In this document: positions 1 to 10,807 of the stretch, piece after piece | How the letters are laid out: each line of letters opens with the position of its first letter | Position numbering within the stretch: position 1 is the first letter of the stretch | Made by a program: the position numbers and the translations under genes | NCBI GenBank assembly: GCA_002104985.1 | Contig: MCGO01000086.1 | Coordinates: 106,145-170,144, forward strand | Origin: Rhizoclosmatium globosum | Lineage: Eukaryota > Chytridiomycota > Chytridiomycetes > Chytridiales > Chytriomycetaceae | Length of the DNA stretch: 64,000 bases | Direction: 5' to 3' | The notes under the pieces: generated by a model | Told to the model about the DNA's origin: nothing | The model's input: only the letters and a program-made list of their open reading frames with translations | The model's database searches: none

Positions 1-241
1 GGCAACCATTTCTCGGAAACGGATACACGCTGCCATTTGAAGTAGCACTGAATAGCGCCTACTGTATTCTATTGATTCCAGAGCTGTATTTTTGCTACAT
101 GAGTGCACAAGCCATCATCAAGAGTCAAGCAGCCTCGTTCTTTCTTACTCTTGGAGCAGTGAGCAGTGACGAAGGAATACTTCAAGCGGAGCAGGCAGAG
201 ATGGATTGGAATGAAGGATTAAGCCGGGCGGCATAGAACAT
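1..241. other. Left-edge non-coding flank
   Basis: This is the sequence upstream of MSH4. I see no convincing coding frame in it. The only long frame nearby is antisense to the MSH4 first exon and is rich in simple repeats. A gene to the left could end here, but nothing recognisable shows it. Confidence 0.4.
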
Positions 242-249
242 TATATAAA
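242..249 (+). promoter_or_regulatory. Candidate TATA box of MSH4
   Basis: TATATAAA stands about 70 bases upstream of the MSH4 ATG chosen at 319. The position is reasonable for a eukaryotic TATA element. It is a short AT-rich motif with no other support. Confidence 0.35.
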
Positions 250-318
250 GGGTTGTAGTTTGTTGTTGTCCGTCCATGTCCGAAACAAGAACCACCCAAA
301 AAAGAACACGTCGAATCG

Positions 319-3300
319 ATGGCACGACCACGCCGCCGCCCCTCCACATCAACATCCACGTCAACAACAACAACAACAACCGCATCGTCTGTGTTCTCGT
401 CGCACGCAGCCCAAGTTCAAGTTCGGCCGTCGACCGCCGCATCCGCCGCCACGACGACTTCAATGAGAGATGTTGTTGCCGCTGTGAGCGAGGGCCGAGG
501 TTCTCTCTGATTTGTTTGTTTGTTTAATTGTTTAATTGACTTGAATTGGAGGCGTCTCGGCCGAGGTTGCCGTGGTCTGCTTCGACAAGGCCGCCGCTGA
601 GATCTCAATCAGCCAATTTGCGGATGGTGCGCTCTACGGGAAGGTTGGTTGGCTTGTCTCTGGGCGGAGTGTGCAAGGTTGCTTACTTTGTGTCTGAGCC
701 AGACTCTGCAACAGTTGTCTCTGGTCGATCCCTCAGAGGTATTCTGTCCACTGTTGCTTATTCCTGGTTCCTCACTCACTCAATCTTAAAGATTCTCGTG
801 TCTCAAACAGCCATGGAGCCTGTGAAATCCCGTCTGGTTGAAATCCGTGCGTTGGAGCCCTGCTCTTGTTGTTTCTGAACCAACAATACAGTCGAGGCGA
901 ACTTTGGACAACAAGCCCTTGTTCCCGTAAACAGAAGCTACTTTAATCAATCGAGAGGCCTTCAGAATATACAAGACTTTTCATGGGACGAAACCATCAT
1001 TCCAGGTCTCTCAAACAAGCTGTGAGTTGCATAGACCACTGGAATCCGTCACTCGGAACACGCAATTTTGAGTTTAAATAACAGATATTATGCTACATCT
1101 TGCGTTGCTGCAATCTTGACTTTTATCGAAGAACGTGACGACATCACTTTCTACCGTCGCAGTTTGAAGTTCAAGTTCTTTTCAGCGGACGGAACAATGA
1201 GCATTGGTATAAACAACAATTGTTATTCAAAAGTTTACTCAGCCATCTTCCTAGATCATATCACTGCACGAAACCTGGAACTGATCTTCAACCTCCAGAC
1301 AAACAAAACAATCAACTCCCTCTTTGGAATTCTTTCAGCTTCCTGTCAGACATCCATGGGATCTCGGCTCGTCCGCATGAACGTCTTACAGCCATTGAAT
1401 GATTTGGAAACAATCGAGGCTCGTTTGGACGCAGTTCAGGCATTGAAAGAAAACCCGCATGCGCTATCTGGTTTACGTACTTGTTTGAAGGAATCAGTCG
1501 ACATGGACTCGTTAATTACAAGTGTAAGTTCATTCTTTCATTCAAGTACCTCTTTACTAATCCTACCATCTAGCTCCTCTATCGCCCAAAAAAGCACTCA
1601 ACAAAAGTAACAGAAACACACATCACAGCGCTGATCCTCCTCAAACACGTTCTTTCAAAGTGGATCACATCTTTGCACGACACGATTGTCGATTTACCCA
1701 CCCCACTTCTCGAACTCATCGCCTCCAATCTGTCAAACGAGAACCTTGCGCGTCTCCTTTCCCTCATCAATGAACGTATCAACGAAGATATTGTATGGCA
1801 AAAGAGTGCACAGGGTATGCGGAACCAGCGCTGTTATGCAATCAAAGCAGGATGGAACGGATTACTTGACGTGGCGAGACAAACGTATCGTGAAAGTACA
1901 AACGACGTGTACGAGCTAGTCGCGTCTTACACCAGTGAAGACTAATGTTTTGATGTGATTCTAAAACTGACACCAACTCCACTCACGAAATAGCACGTTA
2001 TGGATATCCCCTCAAAACAAACTTTACAAACACGCAAGGGTATACGCTCAAACTCTCGGTCTCAGATCTGGAAGCCTCGGAGAACCCAAACCAACTTCCA
2101 ATTGAATTCATCAATGTGATCAAGTCGAAAAAGACAATCTCGTTCACTACTCTGCCGTTACTTGGATTAAACGATCGAATCAATGAGAGCTTGATGGAGG
2201 TTTATCTGATGAGTGATCGAATGATTGGGGAACTTGTGGGAGAGGTGACTCAGTTTGCTGGGAGTTTGTACAAGATATCAGGTTTGTCTATATTACGTCT
2301 ATTTTTCATTTTTTTCTGTTGACGTCAAAGTGTAACACTAGAGAGTATCGCGTTGTTGGATATGCTGAGTGCGTTTGCATTCGACGCAGACCAAAACGAA
2401 TACGTTCGACCAGAATTCACGGAAACAGTTGAGGCTTTAAAAAATATCAGCGACTGCCTCTCACCCGATAAATTCAACAGTATGCAGTGAAAGGAGGCCG
2501 TCATCCCGTGAAAGCCCTCATCTCATCCACAACCGGGTCAACCTACATTCCGAACGATATATACTGTTGTGCGGGAAGTAACGTTCAAATCATCAGTGGT
2601 CCAAATATGAGTGGGAAAACAACGTATTTGAAGATGGTTGTGCTGTTGAATATCATGGCACAGACGGGGAGTTTTGTTGCAGCTGAGTATGCTAGTATTC
2701 GATTGCAAGGGCAGGTGTTTTCGAGGGTTGGATGTGATTGTGTTGTTGAAGCAAGTGCTTCTAGTTTTATGTCGGAGATGCGAGAAGGTTTGTTTTTTCT
2801 GTGGGGGTTCTTGAATAATTTCAAGGTCTGAAAGAGTGCCTTAGCTGCGTTTATTCTTCAAAATGTGTGTGATAACAGTTTGGTAGTGATTGATGAACTT
2901 GGGAGAGGTATACTGGTCTTTATTGAAGTGCCAGTTTTTAAGTTTGAAGGGGAAATAGGAACATCACACACGGACGGCGTGGCTCTGTCAATTGCAATCA
3001 CCGAACAACTCGCAAGCACAAACGCGTTTCTCTTTCTCGCTACACATTTCACTGAAGTCGGAGCCGTCCTGTCGTCCACCTTTTCAAATGTTGTGAAACT
3101 TCACCTCCAAGTTCAAGTAAAATATACTCGCGAGATTCAATCGTCTTGACCAAGCACTAAACCCGATTTTTCTTTTTATTAGTGTATTGATCGCGGTTCA
3201 AACGTATCCATTCAGTACAAGTATCATATCCAAGACGGAACGCCTACGTTCGAGAACTACGGCCTTACGATTGCACGGATCGTCCAATTCCCCGATGAAA

Positions 3301-3515
3301 CGATTTCGCTTGCCTTGCGAGTCAGTGATTTGTTGGTATTGCGGTCAAAAGACGTTACAGCGCGGCGTCGTGGGGATGCAGAGGAAGAAGCGAGGTTGGT
3401 TGCAAGAGGAGAGGAGAGGTTGTATCATCGGTTGGTCCAGGTGCGATTGAATTCTCGGTTGGAGGAAGGTCGGTTGAGAGAGTATTTGAAGGGGTTGCAG
3501 TCGGAAGTTGTTTGA
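319..3515 (+). CDS. MSH4: MutS homologue MSH4 (meiotic crossover factor)
   Basis: Meiosis-specific MutS family protein. MSH4 with MSH5 forms a clamp that stabilises recombination intermediates and promotes crossovers; it does not act in mismatch repair. Ten or so short introns interrupt it. In order: a low-complexity Ser/Thr start; domain I-like AVSEGRG followed by SISQFADGALYGK; domain II-like VPVNRSYFNQSRGLQ; core with GSRLVRMNVLQPLNDLETI; clamp with MRNQRCYAIKAG and LLDVARQTY; YVRPEFTET spliced to YAVKGGRHPV near 2432-2480; Walker A GPNMSGKTTYLK near 2600; DELGRG split by an intron from TSHTDGVALSIAI; and LATHFTEVG. The order and motifs match MSH4 rather than MSH2/3/6. A region near 2432-2480 must be an intron because the frame is closed there. 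The start at 319 gives the usual position of AVSEGRG. No frame break is needed. I did not see MSH5 in the window. Confidence 0.93.
361..385 (+). repeat. CAA/ACA trinucleotide microsatellite
   Basis: A run of about seven ACA/CAA units lies inside the first exon of MSH4, where it encodes consecutive Thr. Such coding microsatellites are prone to length change, but here the frame continues correctly. Confidence 0.6.
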
Positions 3516-3967
3516 GGTTAATAAAGGTTCATCCGGAAGAACGTTGTTCCGTTCCGCGGCCAGATGGAGTTCATTGACCGAAGAAAGTTCACGTGGCTGT
3601 AGAGCTCACCCTTGATCTCAATGAGCTACCTTCATTGAAACTTTATTGTTTGATGACAGCGAGCCAATCTGGAGTTGACATCCAACGAGACTCTATTGAG
3701 GTGTGTTGGCACAATAGTTTTTACTTAGTCAAGAAGATGGCTGGAAATCGAAATCTCCATTTGAAAATTTTACGAACAGCAGTTTGACTGATTACTTCGT
3801 TGCAATTGAAATGAAGAGCGTATGTTTCTTCACGAAGAATAGTATAATGCGAGGATACTTTTGAGGGTGGAGTGGCTAAGACAGTTTACTCCAAGCCTCA
3901 AAAATTTGTTTGATTGAATGAAGTGAGCCATCAAACCAAAAGACGTACTGTCATTTCAATCAAGCCA
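3516..3967. other. Intergenic, nothing recognised
   Basis: About 450 bases between MSH4 and the relic gene. Short open stretches occur, such as 3593-3787 on the plus strand, but none resembles a known family or has good splice context. Confidence 0.4.
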
Positions 3968-4150
3968 ATGAAAAAGAAAATATCCAGACGGTTTCGATTG
4001 CAGTCCTGCTTGCGTCATTTTGTTGCTGCCTCACACCAACAGCGAGGAGATGTAGCGTTGGGATAAGGTTCCAGTTGGTATACCACTTGTGGTGCATGAC
4101 GAGGCTACGTACACTTGTAAGGAAGCCGAACTAGGATATAACACTTATTG
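3968..4150 (+). pseudogene. Internally deleted relic of the downstream secreted-protein gene
   Basis: Two blocks here match the intact gene at 4904-6452. Bases 3968-4035 align with its start and signal-peptide region (start codon with Lys codons, then the cagtcctgcttgcgtcatt segment against ccgtccttcttgcatcatt). Bases about 4043-4142 align with its last ~100 bases (gttgggataaggttcc against gttgggacaaggttcc, and gacgaggctacgtacacttg). Roughly 1.4 kb of the middle is missing. The reading frame is lost, with TAG/TAA codons in the 3' block. This is a dead, deleted duplicate. Divergence is visible in every 10-15 bases, so the event is not very recent. Confidence 0.8.
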
Positions 4151-4903
4151 TAAGGTAGGTAGAGTGTCGGGATGAGGTTTGCAGTTCTGTGACGTTTTCA
4201 TAGATTAAGTGAATCAAGAGAAAGACTCAAGGTTATTTCTCTCGTCTTTGTTCTGATGTTTATTTCGTCGTTTATGTGTGAAGATGAGAATAAATGTCTT
4301 TCTGCTATGATACTATTCTTTTGTGTCTACAGTCTCATCAAAGTCTTTCTCGAACGGTCCAAGAACAAATGGAAAAAATGCCCGAGGTTCGTGCAACGGT
4401 TCGTACTCTGTCAAAAGATGTGAAACAGAGAACTGGAGATTGGCTTGGAAAATTTCAATACAGATCTCACCACCTGAAGCCTTCACCTCAACATCCATTC
4501 TTTCCTCGCTGTTTTTGATGATATATGCACTAGTGTTGTCGCTTTCACCGTAGTTACATTGGCACAACTTCTAAAATCAAAGAGGCTTCATTGAAGCGCA
4601 TTCTGAAGTGGAATTTTGAATCTCCTTGTCCAAAATTTTTCATCGATGTGGAACAAATGTGCTGCTTACAAAGCATGTTCTCGGTAGATTTGATGATCGA
4701 CAAAGCGCTACAGCTCATACAAGCTAAACGTTAAAATGGCCAAGACACTTCATTGACCCCATCAGTGACGTTTAGATTCAGATCTAGAAATGTAAAAATT
4801 TTGATTCATGAAAATTTCTGGTTCGAATCTTTGTTTTCGGAGGTTCGTTTCTCTTATTAAATTTTCCGGACGTCAATAAGAAGGCGATTACGAAGCCTCT
4901 CAA
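4151..4903. other. Intergenic, nothing recognised
   Basis: About 750 bases before the secreted-protein gene. An 84-codon minus-strand frame at 4313-4567 is open but resembles nothing I know and has no supporting context. The last 150 bases are AT-rich and probably hold the promoter of the next gene. Confidence 0.4.
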
Positions 4904-6452
4904 ATGGGAAAAAAAAACACCATGCAACCAGTTTCTCTTGCCGTCCTTCTTGCATCATTGGCTGCCGCTGCACCAGTTGCCCCAAACACCAAGTGTAGAG
5001 TTAAAGGTCCGCTGCAAACGCTTTGCTCAATTCAGCATGCTGCGAGCTCAATCCAGATTCAAACACTTAACGGCTATAAAGGTTATGGCAGTGAAAACGT
5101 CTACTTGCAAGCAAAAGCTGGGACGTTTACGTCTCAAATTCGCTACCATCAAGGTGTGGAAGAGTTGGTGACGTACGGAGATGCTGGTGCAATTAACGGA
5201 ATTGCCGAGTTCTTTGCCCTCAAGACTGACTCTTACGATGTTGTGATTGGTGTCAAGCCTGACTCTAAAGGAACGAACCCCATGGTTGATTATGTCACCT
5301 TCTACTGCAAGAACAAAGATAAAACTGTCACTGGGTTTTCCAAGCAATACAAGTCGTTTGCCAATGTGAATGCAACTGTAAGCATTTGTGGCTCAAGCAA
5401 AGTCAAAGTCGTTGACACTGTTGTGGAGAGTTACAACAATCCATCGACCCGTCTCGATATTGAACACCCTGCCTCAGTCACGCTTACTGGTGGACTTTGT
5501 CTTGTGAAAGACTCGAGATGCGACACAGACGTCGTTCATGTTCAGGAAGCCCCAAAGTCAATTAACTTTGTTGTAAGATCCCCTGACGCCTCTTTTTTCC
5601 CATGACTTATCTCGTTTGCTACAGCAAACCATCAAAGCCTGCCCAAAGACCAACAGAATCACTTACCCTTGCAAGATCCTCGCAAACCCATGGATTACTC
5701 CAGCTGTCGTTGACATGGCAACCATGCAACAACGTCCAAACTTCTCCTTCCGCTTCCCAGGTCTCTACCATGCCTTCCTTGCCGCTGATTTTGAAGTCAC
5801 CATCAACGTTGACCAAGTCTTCAAGAAGGATGGAAAACCTCTCCGCGTCGGCATGACCCCTGAGGAAAAGAAACAAAGCAAGTCCGAAGACGGTCTCAAG
5901 GACGTCTTCTCCGTCACAAAAGTGTACGTTCGTTGTGGCCGAAACATCCCTGCCGAAAAAATTCACGAAACCGATCCATTCAACTGGGTCCTTGATGCCA
6001 AGCAAAACAAAGTGTCAAACCCTAAGCTCAATCAATTCGCGAAAACCAACCCTAAAGTCCAAGTCATTGATATCAACAGCGCTGCTCAGTCCATCTCTTG
6101 TGGCGGTTACACCATCAACACTGAGCTCAGTTACGAAAACAACATCAGACATATTTCCATCAGTAGCATTTACTACCCTGGATGGTACGCGTATGGAGGT
6201 CTCTGCTTGAACTACGACTTGACTGTCAACAATGAGTTTGATGATACCTGGGCTACTGACTGTCCTGGCTTTGTGACTGACCCTAAGGAAGCTCCCAAGA
6301 AGCAAAACTTTTTCCATCTTGCTGATTCCGACGCGATGAAGTGTTGGGACAAGGTTCCTGTTGGAGCGCCACTTGCGGCGTATGACGAGGCTACATACAC
6401 TTGTAAGGAAGCCGGACCAGGATATAACTTCGAAATCAACAGATTTTTGTGA
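4904..6452 (+). CDS. Secreted two-repeat protein of unknown function
   Basis: I do not recognise the family. Two exons, 4904-5572 and 5625-6452, give about 498 residues; the intron is 52 bases with gtaag and tacag ends. The N-terminus is a clear signal peptide. The hydrophobic core starts at the internal ATG 4922 (MQPVSLAVLLASLAAAAP), so translation may start there instead of at 4904. The mature part has many paired Cys and is probably disulfide-bonded and extracellular. It contains two related halves: one ends GGLCLVKD..C..VV then EAPKSINFV, the other GGLCLNYD..DC.GFV then EAPKKQNFF. A short tail with DEATYTCKEAG follows. A deleted copy of the gene lies just upstream. Role at the cell surface or in the secretome is inference only. 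Confidence 0.8.
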
Positions 6453-6523
6453 TTTTATTTTTTCTTTATAATTTCTTTTGATTTGTCAAGTTTTCATAAG
6501 TAAAAGTTCTCCACTTGAAAGAT

Positions 6524-7639
6524 ATGAGCCAAACACTTCGCTCCATCCTCAAAACTGTCAAGCCCCGAACATTTGGGCCAGAAGGCATCAATAGACGGCT
6601 TATATCGCCAAACTATGAAGGTACCTCAGCGGGAGTCATCTATCTGAAGCACATCCATCAAGACTAATCCAGCTTCAAAAAGGCAAACTCCTCAAACCTT
6701 TCGTCCTCCTCGACGTCCTCAAAGGCCCGTTTCCTCGCGATCCAATCACATTTGGTTTCCATCCACACAGCGGTTGGTATCTGTCTTGTTCTCTCCCGCT
6801 ACAAGGATCATTAAATTGTGGTTCTCCATACGAAAGGAATCGCCACGCTTTCGTATCAGAAAGACTTTCCACTTAATTACACGGATACTGAAGGACGGAA
6901 TGGAGTGTTGCCTCCTGGAGGACTAGAGTGGATGCGTGCAGGTGGAGGTATGTATGATGGAAGGTTTTTGGCATCTCCTCATGTAACATTCCAGGTGCAT
7001 AGCATCGAGGTGATTTAGTCGGTCAAGAAGGGAAGAACACAACTGGGTATGATTTATTGGGGACATTGGTTGTCGCTGCTGAAGGACTAACGGACACTTA
7101 CTGTCAACAGATTTCAATTGTGGATCTCGTTACCGCCAGGCGTAGAAGATGGTCCGTCGCATTCAGAGTTTGTTGCGCCAGAGAGAGTTCCAGTTGTAGA
7201 AAACGTGAAAGTTTTGATGGGAAAGTACAAGAACGCAGTATCGCCCATCAAAGATGCAGGATCTGAAAACATTACATGTCTGGACGTGAGTGTGGATGCA
7301 GGAGGCGTGTTTGAGTATGATTTTCCTGAAGGACAGACAGCTTCATGGGTGTTGGTGTATGATGGAATGGCACGCATCAATGGAATGGTCCCGTTTGACG
7401 ACCACTTGATGATTCTGAGTGGAGAAAAGGGCGGTAATCGATTGCACGTTGTTGCAGATGAAGACGAAGGAGCCAAAATGATTATTGGGTCAGCTGTGCC
7501 GCAGAAAGAGGCAGTTGTGACAAGTTTCTACAGCGTGCAGACAAACAAGGCGTCACTGGCAGCAGGAGAGAAGCGCATTCTCGAGATTGGGGCGCGATTA
7601 GTAGAGAAAGGAAAGATAATTGAGAATGCACGACTTTAA
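6524..7639 (+). CDS. Pirin-family cupin protein
   Basis: Pirins are two-domain cupins that usually bind iron; roles include transcriptional co-regulation and quercetinase activity. Four exons fit. Exon 1 reads ILKTVKPRTFGPEG; exon 2 VLLDVLKGPFPRDP and FGFHPHSG; exon 3 (from 6837) IATLSYQKDF, then PPGGLEWMRAGGG; the last exon, from about 7117, FQLWISLPP and the C-terminal cupin (ASWVLVYDGMARING). HPH supplies the first two metal ligands. Between GGG and FQLW the only frame that continues reads through 7003-7080 (HRGDLVGQEGKNTTG), but an in-frame TAG at 7000-7002 sits just before the third metal-ligand His. Splicing to the AG ending at 7009 avoids the stop but removes that His. So the gene is either damaged or spliced unusually. 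Family call is firm. Confidence 0.85.
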
Positions 7640-7663
7640 CAATAAATTGTTTACTTCAATTTC

Positions 7664-10600
7664 ATGTCTGAAGCTGTCGAAACAGAACTCCCACTGATGG
7701 CACCACCACCACCAACCTCTGCCGCTGCAGCAACGGGCGAGACACCGCACGCCGCTGAGTCAGCCTCTGCCTCGTCCGCAGCAAAGCCAAGTCCGGCGCC
7801 GAAAAAGAAGGCGACGTCAGTTCCGGTGTTCGCCTCGTTCGGCGCCTTTTCTTCGACGCCAACGCGCATCAAAGTTGTTTGGACGGTTCTTCGCGGCGCA
7901 GCGTTGGCGGCCCTGGTCTTTTCGGTGCTTTTGCGGATTGGCGATGTTGTTGGTTTGGGTCGTTGTTTGTTTGTCTTGTTAAATTGTAGAACTTACCGAT
8001 CAATCTATAGGGTTTCATCGCCAGGAACAGTGCTCAAAGGTGCTCTCTAGGGGTCACTGGACACCAAAGAAGGCCTGGCACCTAGACTCGTGTGCTATCG
8101 CAAAGTATCAGCCAAACAACCTCCAATCATGCTTAGGTGAATCAAAGGTCCTTCTTATTGGGTATGTATCGCTGGGAATTCTTTCTTATTGATGGTGTTA
8201 TTTTGTTTCTGTCATTTTCCTGTTTAGCGCCTAACTGATTTTCCCTCGATCACTTCTAAATTATAACTCCATAGTGACTCGTCAATGCGTGCAATTTACT
8301 ATGCATTCCGTGCGAAACTCGGTGCGAAACTCACTGAGACGGAAAAGGCGAATGCGAAGAAACATGAAGACCTCTCATATACATCTGGAAAAGTCCACCT
8401 CGAATTTTATTGGGATCCTTGGCTCAACCGTACTGACGTTTTAAGTGTGCTGGACAAGTCTCAGGCTGCACCAAAATTGGGTCCTGTCAAAAAAGGAGAT
8501 GTGGCTGCATTAGTCGTGCTGGAACCAAAGGATTATAAAACATCAATTGCTATGGTATCAGTTGGGGCCTGGTTCATGCGTTACGGTGGTGATCAACCTG
8601 CCGCTATTGAAAAGTAAGTTTTCATTGAATATTCTAACCACCAGCCACAGTGGCTAATCATACCTACAACAGCTTCGGCAAAACAGTCTCGCACTTATTT
8701 GACATTGTCACTCAACGTCACGCGTCTGAAACCCCTATCGCGACCCACTTCATCACTCGCCTCCTTCCACCCTTTGAAGAAGCTAAACTCTCAAAAGAGC
8801 GTCAAGCTTTCCTCCACAACGAGCTTCGATTACAATATAACGCAAAGCTGTTTAAGTTAGTTCCCGGTGTTGAAAAGGGAGTGGACGGAGATGCCTTCAA
8901 ACTTGGTATGGTTGGTTTGCATGCTTTGACTGCAGCAGAGGGAATGACTACCGATGGGTTGCACTACTTGCCTGAAGTAGATGCTGTCGAGGTAAGTTTG
9001 AGTGTCTTTTTTACACGAGAGTGATTATTGATTTACTGAATCAAATCAGGTCGAGCTTTTATTAAACCAAGTCTGCAATGAGCCGCTGTACAGTGGAACA
9101 AAACAACAAGGAAAGACTTCATGTTGTGTGGATTATCCAAAAACTCCTGCTGGTGTTTGGGCCATCTTGGTCCTCGTCCTTGCGTTTGGACCAGGTGCCT
9201 TCTATTACCGAACAACAAAACGTATGTTTATCTTTCAAACTCAACGCATCTAACACAATGTGATAGCACACTTTGAACCAGCAAATGCCACTCTCCGTCT
9301 CTTGTACCCAACTGAAAAGACGGCCTTTGCACTGGGTGTTTTGGGTCTTGTCCTCATTTCGTGTCTGACGGTGGACCGGTCCACTCTCTTTGTGAAAGTC
9401 AACAAAGAATTCAATACGGCCGAGTTTGTGTTGATGAACTTGGCGTGGATTGTTCCTGGATTTTGGTCTTTGCGTGTGGGTAGCGACTCTACGTTCCTGA
9501 ATCGTGAACAGACTGACGAATGGAAAGGATGGATGCAGGTACGTTGTTTTAGCGTCGCTGCCAAGAATATTGATCAATTCTTGTTTAGTTTGCCATTCTT
9601 GTGTATCACTTTACTGGAGGATCAAAAGTCATACCAATCTATGCTGTGATTCGTATTATGGTTGCTTCATATTTATTTATGACTGGATTCGGACACTTTA
9701 CCTTCTTTTACAAGAAGGCGGACTTTTCTCTCATTCGTCTTGCTCGTGTACTGGTGCGACTGAACTTGCTCAGCATTGCCCTTTCATACGTGATGGAGAC
9801 CGACACCTTATTCTATTACTTTGGACCCCTCGTAACATTTTGGTTCATGATCGTTTACGGAACCATGGGAATCTATAGCGCAGGAAACAGCAACCCAACA
9901 ATCCTCGCCACAAAACTCTTCCTCTCAAACCTAGCCGCCTACAGCTTCACCCACTTCCCCATCGTCTACGGCCCCTTCTTCCAAGTCTGCGAAACCCTCT
10001 TTGGCGTGAAATGGAACGCGAAGGAAGCCGCCTTCCGTCTCGCCCTTGACCAATACGCTGTCCACTTTGGAATGCTCTGTGCATGGCTCATGATCTCCCT
10101 CCAATCCGTACAATCCTCCACACCAACACAATACAACTGGCTCACAGCCTTATCCACCACAATCGTCAACAGATGGGCACAAGTGAAACGAACCGCCCTC
10201 ATTTCATCCACAGTCATCCTTATCGCATACACAATCTTCATCTCGACAGTGAAAATGGGGAAAACAGAAAACAACGCGTACCATCCATACATTTCTCTCG
10301 TGATCCTCTCCGCCTTTGTGATTCTCCGAAACGCGACGGAATCGCTGCGAAAAACGACGTCGGTGTTTTGGAGGTGGATCGGTGGGTTCAGTCTTGAAAC
10401 GTTCATCTTGCAGTACCATATCTGGCTTGCTGTTGATACATATGCGGTTGTTGATTTGCTTGGGCCTGGAGTTATTGGGCGTGGAACGGGGAGTGAGGTT
10501 ACGGCTGTTGTTAAGTGGTTTGGGTTTTTGATGAACACGGTTGTGTTTTTCGCGTTGAGTGAGGTTGTTGGAGATGCGAGCGGGGTTCTTGTTGAGGGGG

Positions 10601-10704
10601 TTGTTGTTGGAGGTTTAGGTAAGGGTGCTGATACGAGGGGGATCGCGGCGAGATTGGGAGTTTGGATGTTGGTGTTGGTTGTGTGGAATTATACTTTGGT
10701 TTGA
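7664..10704 (+). CDS. CASD1: CASD1/Cas1p-type sugar O-acetyltransferase
   Basis: Golgi membrane enzyme that transfers acetyl groups to glycans: CASD1 acts on sialic acid in animals, and Cas1p is needed for capsule glucuronoxylomannan O-acetylation in Cryptococcus. Several introns. A Pro/Ala-rich cytosolic start leads to one TM segment (about 7868-7960), then a luminal SGNH/PC-esterase domain: CLGESKVLLIG spliced to DSSMRAIYYAF holds the nucleophile Ser, and TDGLHY near 8955 holds the Asp..His pair. Then come a second TM (VWAILVLVLAFGPGAFYY) and the 10-TM acyltransferase domain: REQTDEWKGWMQ spliced to YHFTGGSKVIPIYAVIRI, then FMTGFGHFTFFYKKADFSL and TFWFMIVYGTMG. The domain order is that of full-length CASD1. 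It follows the pirin gene by only 24 bases. The acceptor sugar in this fungus is unknown. Confidence 0.92.
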
Positions 10705-10807
10705 CGGACACTTTTTTTTCTTTTGTGTATTTGAGAAAGGCTTTGGATCGAGGTGGTTCGATTATTTGTATAGATTCCGTTGATTTGTTTAAAATGGGTT
10801 TTAAAAT

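Noticed and set aside
7118..7639. Ureidoglycine aminohydrolase or other bicupin as identity for the gene at 6524-7639
   Set aside because: FGFHPHSG, PPGGLEWMRAGGG and FQLWISLPP in this order are the pirin signature.
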